Positions 4,444 to 8,920 of a DNA stretch of 8,920 nucleotides are shown here, piece by piece (the first letter of the stretch is position 1; the number at the start of each line of letters is the position of its first letter). The notes under the pieces are model-generated. The model was given only the letters and a program-made list of their open reading frames with translations. It searched no databases and had not been told where the DNA came from. Source of the stretch: Bacteroidota bacterium (GTDB lineage: Bacteria > Bacteroidota > Ignavibacteria > SZUA-365); contig JAEYUG010000084.1 in the NCBI GenBank assembly GCA_023432805.1, positions 1 to 8,920 on the forward strand, written 5' to 3'. The position numbers were made by a program, and so were the translations under genes.

Positions 4444-5133
4444 ATGCAAGCCATCGAACTGTTGTATCTGCTCAAGCCCTACGCGCCGCATTTCGTGCTA
4501 CGTTGCCTGCAGCTGAGCAACAACTGCATCACGCAGGATGCGGATTTCATGCGTACGTTCTGGATGCTGGTCGGCGAGAAGCGTCTCAAGGTTTCGATCC
4601 GCGAGGCGCACAATCTCTACACGTACCTGCGAGCTTGCCTGCCCCTCGGCGGTGCAATCGCAGAAGTCGGCGTCTACAAGGGAGGCAGCGCCAAACTGCT
4701 GGCGACCTACGCCCAGGGCGCCCCGTTCTATCTGTTCGACACCTTCGAGGGCATGCCCGACACCGACGCCCGCGTCGACGTGCATGCGAAGGGCGACTTC
4801 TCCGACACCTCGCTCGAGGGCGTGCAGCAGTACCTGGCCGGCTTCGAGAACCTCGTGTTCCGTCCCGGACGCTTCCCCGCGAGTGCTGCGGGATTGCCGG
4901 ACGACCTGCGCTTCTCGTTCGTGAACCTCGATGTCGACATCTATGAATCCACGCTCGAGGGACTCCGCTATTTCTTCCCCCGCCTCCTGCCCGGTGCTGT
5001 GCTGATCTCGCACGACTACAATTCGATTTCGTGTCCGGGTGTGAAGAAGGCCTTCGACGAGTTCACCGCGGGCAGCGACATCGTGGTGACGCCTCTCTTC
5101 GACACGCAGTGCATGATCCGCAAGCCGCGCTGA
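4444..5133 (+). CDS. TylF/MycF-family SAM-dependent O-methyltransferase
   Basis: A 229-aa class I methyltransferase of the macrocin-O-methyltransferase (TylF/MycF/NovP) type. These enzymes transfer a methyl group from S-adenosylmethionine to a sugar or related hydroxyl, with a divalent metal. Visible motifs are the SAM-binding motif I AEVGVYKGGS at residues 73-82, the ribose-contacting FDTFEGMPDTD at 98-108, the metal-side motif NLDVDIYEST at 161-170 and ISHDYNS at 188-194 (D163, D191 probable ligands). The first ~55 residues are the helical lid typical of the family. ATG 4444 has GGAG 6 bases upstream (GGAGTCTGC). No glycosyltransferase or natural-product gene is adjacent, so the substrate is open. 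A cell-surface glycan or small molecule are guesses. It is monocistronic by context: divergent promoter on one side and a terminator on the other. Confidence 0.88.
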   Translation: MQAIELLYLLKPYAPHFVLRCLQLSNNCITQDADFMRTFWMLVGEKRLKVSIREAHNLYTYLRACLPLGGAIAEVGVYKGGSAKLLATYAQGAPFYLFDTFEGMPDTDARVDVHAKGDFSDTSLEGVQQYLAGFENLVFRPGRFPASAAGLPDDLRFSFVNLDVDIYESTLEGLRYFFPRLLPGAVLISHDYNSISCPGVKKAFDEFTAGSDIVVTPLFDTQCMIRKPR

Positions 5134-5158
5134 CGCGGCCGCGTGCGGGATGGAGTGC

Positions 5159-5182
5159 AACGGCGGACGCGGGTCCGCCGTT
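5159..5182. terminator. Shared hairpin terminator between convergent genes
   Basis: AACGGCGGAC and GTCCGCCGTT form a perfect 10-bp stem with a GCGG loop, followed on the plus strand by TTGTCGTT-like sequence. It lies 25 bases after the methyltransferase stop and 5 bases beyond the stop of the leftward DUF5683-type gene. It can serve the plus strand clearly and the minus strand plausibly. Confidence 0.7.
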
Positions 5183-5187
5183 TGTCG

Positions 5188-5757
5188 TTACCAGCGGATG
5201 CTGAAGGACATGCGGGTTGGTGCGAGGGTCAGGCGCATGTCGCTCGAGACGTCGAAGTCGTAGAGGTGCGCGTCGACGAAGGCGTCGGCGAGCTGCACGA
5301 AGTAGGTGACGAGAAACCACCACGCGTACGTGTCGCGCCGGTCACGGTAATACTCGCGGAAGAGTTTGAGCTGGAGGTTGCCGCCCGGTCGCTCGGGTGT
5401 GATGGAGGCTGCGTACTGATCGGCGTAGGTGGAGTAGTCGGCGTGCTCGCTCACGATGCCGTAGATGAGGAAGCCGCTCAAGCCGACAACGACGGGGACC
5501 TTCCAGTACGATTCGTTGTAGAGCTGTCCCCACCCCGGGATGATGGCCGAGCGAAGGACGGCCGTGCCCGGTGATTTTGTCGGCGTCCACACGCTCTCAT
5601 CGCGCTGCTCGATGGAAGGGGGAGCGGTCGAGGTTTTGATTTCCGGGGGGATGCGGAGGCTGTCTGCGACGGAGAGGGTGTCCTGCGCGCGTGCGGAGGC
5701 CGCTGCGAGGAGGCAGGTCAGGACGATGAGGGGAACGTGTTGCAGAGGTCGCATCAT
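5188..5757 (-). CDS. DUF5683-type exported/membrane protein
   Basis: A 189-aa protein with an N-terminal signal peptide (about residues 1-25, LIVLTCLLAAASARAQ). After a Pro/Ser/Thr linker comes the block AVLRSAIIPGWGQLYNESYW, a hydrophobic segment KVPVVVGLSGFLIYGIVSEH, a charged loop LKLFREYYRDRRDTYAW, and a second hydrophobic segment WFLVTYFVQLADAFVDAHLY. The P-G-W-G-Q-x-Y-N-x-x-Y-W-K-x-P motif and the A-x-V-D-A-H-L-x-x-F-D-V end are those of the DUF5683 family of Bacteroidota, of unknown function. I chose the ATG at 5757 (an ATG ATG pair) because the signal peptide begins there. The upstream frame adds a Pro-rich non-signal leader. No ribosome-binding site is visible, and a C4/C7-rich tract precedes the start. 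Divergent from ddl. Confidence 0.85.
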   Translation of the reverse strand: MMRPLQHVPLIVLTCLLAAASARAQDTLSVADSLRIPPEIKTSTAPPSIEQRDESVWTPTKSPGTAVLRSAIIPGWGQLYNESYWKVPVVVGLSGFLIYGIVSEHADYSTYADQYAASITPERPGGNLQLKLFREYYRDRRDTYAWWFLVTYFVQLADAFVDAHLYDFDVSSDMRLTLAPTRMSFSIRW

Positions 5758-5828
5758 CACAACATATCGGGGGGGTGGGGAAAATACAATGGTGGAGAAA
5801 GGTCGGTGGACGCCTTCGTCCACCCTCC

Positions 5829-5857
5829 TTTTGGATGGGGAGGGCTGGGGCGATAAT
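5829..5857 (+). promoter_or_regulatory. Possible ddl promoter
   Basis: GATAAT at 5852-5857 matches a -10 box in 5 of 6 positions and lies about 38 bases before the ddl start. A poor -35 (TTTTGG, 5829-5834) stands 17 bp upstream. The region is the 137-bp divergent gap between the DUF5683-type gene and ddl. This is weak evidence. Confidence 0.25.
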
Positions 5858-5894
5858 TTTCACGACTATTTCCGAATGAACTTGTTCCGACCCC

Positions 5895-7043
5895 ATGTCA
5901 CGACTTCGCATTGCGGTTCTCTTCGGCGGGCGCTCGGGCGAGCATGAAGTCAGCCTCGTTTCGGCCGCCTCTGTCATGCACGCACTCGACGCCACGCGTT
6001 ACGACATTCTTCCCGTCGGCATCGGAAGGGACGGTGCGTGGATCTGCGGTGCGGGCGCGCTCGCGAGGTTGCGCGACGGTGCAACCGACACCAGCGTCGA
6101 CACGGTTTCCGACGTGCGTCGCTGCATTCTCGCCCCCGATCCCACCCTCGGTCTGCTCGTCGACGACGGTGCGGACGGGTGGATGCCGCGTCCCATCGAC
6201 GTGATCATTCCCGTGCTCCACGGCACGTTTGGTGAGGACGGCACGATGCAGGGACTCTTCGAACTTGCAGGCATTCCCTACGTCGGTGCCGGTGTACTCG
6301 GCTCCGCTGTGGGCATGGACAAGATCGTGCAGAAGGAACTCTTCCATGCCGCGGGGCTGCCTGTCGTACCGTACATCTGGGCGTACGCAGAGGAGTGCCG
6401 CACCTCGACCGACGCCGTCTGCGATCGTGTGGAAGCCTCCCTCGCATATCCCGTGTTCGTCAAGCCGCCCAACATGGGTTCGAGTGTCGGGATTTCGAAG
6501 GCGCGCACGCGTGCAGAGCTCACCGACGCGCTCCTGCTGGCCGCCGCGTACGACCGCACCGTACTCGTCGAACAGGCGGTTTCCGCACCGCGCGAAATCG
6601 AAGTCGCGGTGCTCGGCGCCCGGGAGGCGATCGCCTCGGCGCCCGGCGAGATCATCCCTTCGAATGAATTCTACGACTATGCGGCCAAGTACGTCGACGG
6701 CGCCAGCGCCACGATCGTGCCGGCAGACCTCGATGCATCCCTCGCCGAACGCCTGCGCGCCGAAGCGCTGCGCGCGTTCGCGGCGGTGCGTTGCGAGGGC
6801 ATGGCCCGGGTGGACTTTCTCGTCGCGCGCGATGATGGTGCGGCGTACCTGAACGAAGTGAACACGATTCCCGGGTTCACCTCGATCAGCATGTACCCGA
6901 AGCTCTTCGCGTATTCGGGAGTACCGTATCCGGAACTCCTCGATCGGCTGGTGGCGCTCGCGCTCGCGCGGGCTGATGAGGTGCGCGCGCTGCGGCGCTC
7001 GTACGACGAGGGTGGGGACTGGCATCGCGACGAGGCGCGCTGA
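5895..7043 (+). CDS. ddl: D-alanine--D-alanine ligase
   Basis: A 382-aa ATP-grasp enzyme of the cytoplasm. It joins two D-alanines using ATP to make the dipeptide for peptidoglycan precursors. Domains in order: an N-terminal domain with GGRSGEHEVSLVSA (residues 11-25) and the HGTFGEDGTMQG block (109-120); an ATP-grasp domain with MDK (K143) and VFVKPPNMGSSVGISK (K190); the omega-loop EFYDYAAKY (258-266); and the metal site D307, E321, N323 in EVNTIPGFTSISMYP. The omega-loop tyrosine points to D-Ala-D-Ala rather than VanA-type D-Ala-D-Lac specificity. The length is at the upper end of the family. ATG 5895 begins directly before the LRIAVLFGG strand. It has no Shine-Dalgarno sequence. The next gene starts one base after its stop, so the two are probably co-transcribed. 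Confidence 0.96.
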   Translation: MSRLRIAVLFGGRSGEHEVSLVSAASVMHALDATRYDILPVGIGRDGAWICGAGALARLRDGATDTSVDTVSDVRRCILAPDPTLGLLVDDGADGWMPRPIDVIIPVLHGTFGEDGTMQGLFELAGIPYVGAGVLGSAVGMDKIVQKELFHAAGLPVVPYIWAYAEECRTSTDAVCDRVEASLAYPVFVKPPNMGSSVGISKARTRAELTDALLLAAAYDRTVLVEQAVSAPREIEVAVLGAREAIASAPGEIIPSNEFYDYAAKYVDGASATIVPADLDASLAERLRAEALRAFAAVRCEGMARVDFLVARDDGAAYLNEVNTIPGFTSISMYPKLFAYSGVPYPELLDRLVALALARADEVRALRRSYDEGGDWHRDEAR

Positions 7044-7044
7044 C

Positions 7045-7611
7045 GTGTCCGCACCCCGCCGTCTGCATCACGAGGAGATCGCCGAGGCGCTGCCCGGACG
7101 CACGGGCGCGATCGAACGCATGCCCGTCGATCTGGTCGTCGACAACGTGCGCAGTCTCTACAACGTCGGCAGCATCTTTCGAAGCTGTGATGGTGTGGCC
7201 GTGCGCAAGCTCTGGCTCTGCGGCTACACGCCGCATCCCCCGCGGCGCGAGATCGACAAGACGGCGCTCGGCGCGACCGAGAGCGTGCCCTGGCAGCACG
7301 TGCACGATGTGCGCGAGGCGCTTGCGCGCGTGCGCGACGACGGCTTCCGCATTGCGGCGCTCGAACAGACCGATGTCGGACGTTCATTGTTTGATGTCAC
7401 CCCGGAACATTTCCCCCTCGCCCTCGTGATCGGCAACGAGATCGATGGCGTCAGTGATGAGGCGCTGGCACTCTGCGACATGGCCTTCGAGCTGCCGATG
7501 CGGGGCGCGAAGCATTCGCTGAACGTTGCGGTTGCGGCTGGAGTGGCGTTGTATGAAAGTCTGCGCGTGTGGCAGACGATTTCCGTTGCTTTTGAGAATT
7601 CGACTCGATAG
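7045..7611 (+). CDS. TrmH/SpoU-family RNA 2'-O-methyltransferase
   Basis: A 188-aa SPOUT (trefoil-knot) methyltransferase that moves a methyl group from SAM to a ribose 2'-OH in tRNA or rRNA. All three SpoU motifs are present: motif 1 NVRSLYNVGSIFRSCDGV (residues 34-51, with N40 and catalytic R46), motif 2 LALVIGNEIDGVS (125-137) and motif 3 LPMRGAKHSLNVAVAAG (150-166). The block KTALGATESVPW (72-83) is typical of the short Bacteroidota-type members. The L30e-like N-terminal domain of rRNA enzymes is absent, so a tRNA target is more likely, but the position methylated cannot be read from sequence. I chose GTG 7045, one base after the ddl stop with GAGG 9 bases upstream. The frame runs back into ddl, where codons belong to that gene. 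Confidence 0.9.
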   Translation: MSAPRRLHHEEIAEALPGRTGAIERMPVDLVVDNVRSLYNVGSIFRSCDGVAVRKLWLCGYTPHPPRREIDKTALGATESVPWQHVHDVREALARVRDDGFRIAALEQTDVGRSLFDVTPEHFPLALVIGNEIDGVSDEALALCDMAFELPMRGAKHSLNVAVAAGVALYESLRVWQTISVAFENSTR

Positions 7612-7716
7612 CTTTCCCTTTCAGAAAACCTCTTCAAACCCTTCATGGCAATCGGGTGTCGAAGAGGAGAAATCGGGCCATCAGCCATCACCTCATACAC
7701 TACACAGGAGCAATCC

Positions 7717-7986
7717 ATGAAGAAAATCCTCAGCCTCGCCGCCGTCTTCGCTCTCGCACTCTCGCTCGTCACCGCCACTGCCCAGGACCAGCCGAAGAAG
7801 GCCTCCGTGAAGGAAGCTAAGTCCGGTTGTTGTGCGTCGGCGAAGGCGGAGAAGAGCAGCTGCTCGACCGAAGCCAAGGCGTCGAACGTCAAGGAGTCGA
7901 AGGAGAACTGCGACAAGAGCAAGTGCGCCGACGAATGCAAGATGGCGCACAAGGCAGACTCGAAGAAGGCCGACAACAAGAACTGA
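7717..7986 (+). CDS. Small secreted Lys/Cys-rich protein
   Basis: An 89-aa protein of no family I recognise. ATG 7717 is preceded by CAGGAG with a 6-base spacer. Residues 1-23 (MKKILSLAAVFALALSLVT plus ATAQ) are a clear signal peptide. The predicted mature part of 66 residues holds 16 Lys, 6 Cys and no aromatic residue. The cysteines are spaced CC-x9-C-x15-C-x4-C-x3-C and are followed by K-M-x-H. This suggests an unstructured or disulfide/metal-held exported peptide. Metal binding is inference from Cys, Met and His only. An upstream gap of 105 bases separates it from the methyltransferase gene, and a strong hairpin follows, so it is likely its own transcript. An in-frame upstream ATG (7645) lacks a ribosome-binding site and would bury the signal peptide. 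Confidence 0.75.
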   Translation: MKKILSLAAVFALALSLVTATAQDQPKKASVKEAKSGCCASAKAEKSSCSTEAKASNVKESKENCDKSKCADECKMAHKADSKKADNKN

Positions 7987-8024
7987 TCAGCATGATAGAG
8001 GCGCTCAGCGCGCCCATGTAGCGC

Positions 8025-8050
8025 GAACCCCCGGCCACGGCCGGGGGTTC
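8025..8050 (+). terminator. Strong hairpin terminator after the Lys/Cys-rich protein gene
   Basis: GAACCCCCGGC and GCCGGGGGTTC form a perfect 11-bp stem around CACG, followed by TGCGTTTC. It lies 38 bases after the stop codon. The gene on the other side converges on it (stop at 8123), so it may also catch leftward transcripts. Confidence 0.8.
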
Positions 8051-8122
8051 TGCGTTTCGGGACTGCGGTCAGACATGCGACGGCGGTGACTCCGTACCCG
8101 ATCGGGGGTGCTTCAGGGGAGA

Positions 8123-8725
8123 TCAGAAGAGGTATTTGACGGCGATGAAGCCAAGCACGAGCAGGACGAGGAAGGCGATCGAGAGTTTGTCGAAGTACTT
8201 TTCGATGAAGGTCTTGATCGTGGGACCGAACTTCCAGATGAGTGTTGCCACGAGGAAGAAGCGTGCAGCGCGTCCAAGTACTGACGCGATCATGAAGGGT
8301 ACGATCGGCATGAGCGTCGCACCGGCTGCGATCGTTGCAACTTTGTAGGGAATCGGTGTGAAGGCCGCGGCAACAAGGAACCAGACACCGAACTCACCAC
8401 GATAGGCGACTTCGACCTTCTCCCAGTACACCTGGGCGTTGTAGAAGTCGATGATCGGCCTGCCGACGATATCCATGAGTTCGTATCCGATGAAGTAGCC
8501 GAAGAGTCCGCCAAGCACCGAGCCTGCGGTACAGACGAGTGCAAAGCGCATCGCTTTCTTCGGGAACGTGACTGCGAGGGCGATCAGCAGCACGTCGGGG
8601 GGAATCGGAAAGAACGACGACTCCATGAAGGAGATGGCGAACAGGGCCCAGAGGGCGTGCTGCTTGCCTGCGAATCCCTCGACCCAGGCATACATGCGGC
8701 GTATGAATGCAAACAGCGGTTTCAT
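8123..8725 (-). CDS. YqaA-type membrane protein of the VTT/DedA superfamily
   Basis: A 200-aa integral inner-membrane protein. The DedA/VTT (SNARE-associated Golgi protein) superfamily includes proposed lipid scramblases or transporters. The role of the YqaA branch is not established. Visible features: ALWALFAISFMESSFFPIPP (residues 24-43) with the E-S-S-F-F-P-I-P-P-D signature of the first re-entrant segment; a Gly-rich helix AGSVLGGLFGYFIGYELMD; the second re-entrant signature FTPIPYKVATIAAGATLMP; then SVLGRAARFFLVATLIWKFG with the conserved G-R-x-x-R-F. A final hydrophobic helix lies at the C-terminus. ATG 8725 is preferred: the family starts M-K-x-L just before the amphipathic Y-x-W-V helix. 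A TTG at 8746 would add seven residues. No ribosome-binding site is seen at either. Confidence 0.88.
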   Translation of the reverse strand: MKPLFAFIRRMYAWVEGFAGKQHALWALFAISFMESSFFPIPPDVLLIALAVTFPKKAMRFALVCTAGSVLGGLFGYFIGYELMDIVGRPIIDFYNAQVYWEKVEVAYRGEFGVWFLVAAAFTPIPYKVATIAAGATLMPIVPFMIASVLGRAARFFLVATLIWKFGPTIKTFIEKYFDKLSIAFLVLLVLGFIAVKYLF

Positions 8726-8920
8726 GTCGTGTGCGTGATGAGACAATCACGCAATGTAGTATCGCGATCGTTCCAGGGAAAGTCATCATGCAAGAGACGG
8801 CCAGCACGAAGACGGCCGCACGGAGGCGGAGAGCAGGATGTCCCGGTGGAGGAGCGCCCCCCCCAGGATGCGCCCCTGCACCCCGGACCGCAGTCAGGGG
8901 TGATGATAACGGGGACTTCG
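8726..8920. other. Right-edge non-coding or unresolved stretch
   Basis: This holds the upstream region of the leftward YqaA-type gene. A rightward frame from ATG 8788 with AGGGAA 7 bases upstream stays open to the window end, but it encodes Arg runs and Gly/Pro/Cys-rich low-complexity sequence without the third-position pattern of the real genes, so I do not call it. The sequence includes a C8 run near 8857-8864. No RNA gene or repeat is evident. Confidence 0.45.

Noticed and set aside
4425..4946. Plus-strand frame of 173 codons overlapping the TylF-type gene
   Set aside because: It overlaps the methyltransferase out of frame and encodes Arg/Ala/His-rich sequence without motifs.
5898..7025. 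A 375-codon open frame on the minus strand opposite ddl
   Set aside because: It mirrors ddl almost exactly, is rich in Arg/His/Glu and has no family features. It is a shadow of the real gene.
5895..7043. VanA-type D-Ala--D-Lac ligase
   Set aside because: The omega-loop reads EFYDYAAKY, with the tyrosine typical of D-Ala-D-Ala enzymes, and no vanH or vanX genes are adjacent.
8788..8920. A gene starting at ATG 8788 and running off the window
   Set aside because: It has a passable ribosome-binding site, but the translated Arg runs and Gly/Pro/Cys low complexity, with no codon-position bias, look non-coding. The window edge prevents a decision.
1..8920. CRISPR array, tRNA, rRNA, toxin-antitoxin or defence genes
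   Set aside because: I looked for regularly spaced repeats, tRNA-like cloverleaves with CCA ends and known defence or toxin motifs and found none. The one cloverleaf-like fold (2452-2581) lacks tRNA features.

Overview
The window looks like a piece of chromosome from a high-GC member of the Bacteroidota / wider FCB group. A Kapaibacteria- or Ignavibacteria-like lineage fits, but this is inferred from gene families and not proven. The pointers are a DUF4199-type membrane protein, a DUF5683-type exported protein, a short TrmH-type methyltransferase, a YqaA-type membrane protein and a secreted Asp-box (BNR/YCF48-like) propeller gene. Coding regions have strongly G/C-biased third positions. Some genes have good Shine-Dalgarno sequences and others have none, which is common in this group.

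Left part (1-2890): a mobile-element scar. The window opens with the last 51 codons and right terminal repeat of an ISL3-family element (to about 172). Next is a large fragment (173-835, minus strand) of a secreted Asp-box beta-propeller gene. It is interrupted by a complete IS3-family element of 1811 bp (836-2646) with 18-bp terminal repeats (17/18 match), a sigma70-like promoter overlapping the left repeat, orfA, an A9 slippage site, orfB with a canonical DD(35)E triad, and an unusually structured 3' non-coding region. The 5' end of the broken gene (ribosome-binding site, start, signal peptide, first Asp-box) survives on the far side at 2647-2890. One gene has therefore been hit by two unrelated insertion sequences and also carries a frameshift.

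Middle part (2891-5760): an unrecognised 127-aa protein gene (minus), a quiet stretch with an 8-bp-arm palindrome, a DUF4199-like four-helix membrane protein (minus) with its own terminator and a C10 tract in its leader, then a divergent TylF/MycF-type O-methyltransferase (plus). The latter converges through a shared hairpin on a DUF5683-type exported protein (minus).

Right part (5895-8920): D-alanine--D-alanine ligase (ddl) followed one base later by a SpoU/TrmH-type RNA 2'-O-methyltransferase, probably one operon. Next come a small secreted Lys/Cys-rich protein with a strong terminator and a convergent YqaA/DedA-superfamily membrane protein. The last ~195 bases hold no gene I can support.

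The housekeeping genes look ordinary and independent. I see no defence system, CRISPR array, tRNA or rRNA. The parts most worth a second look are the doubly disrupted propeller gene, the nested hairpin module inside the IS3-family element, the Cys/Lys-rich exported peptide and the C10 tract ahead of the DUF4199 gene.
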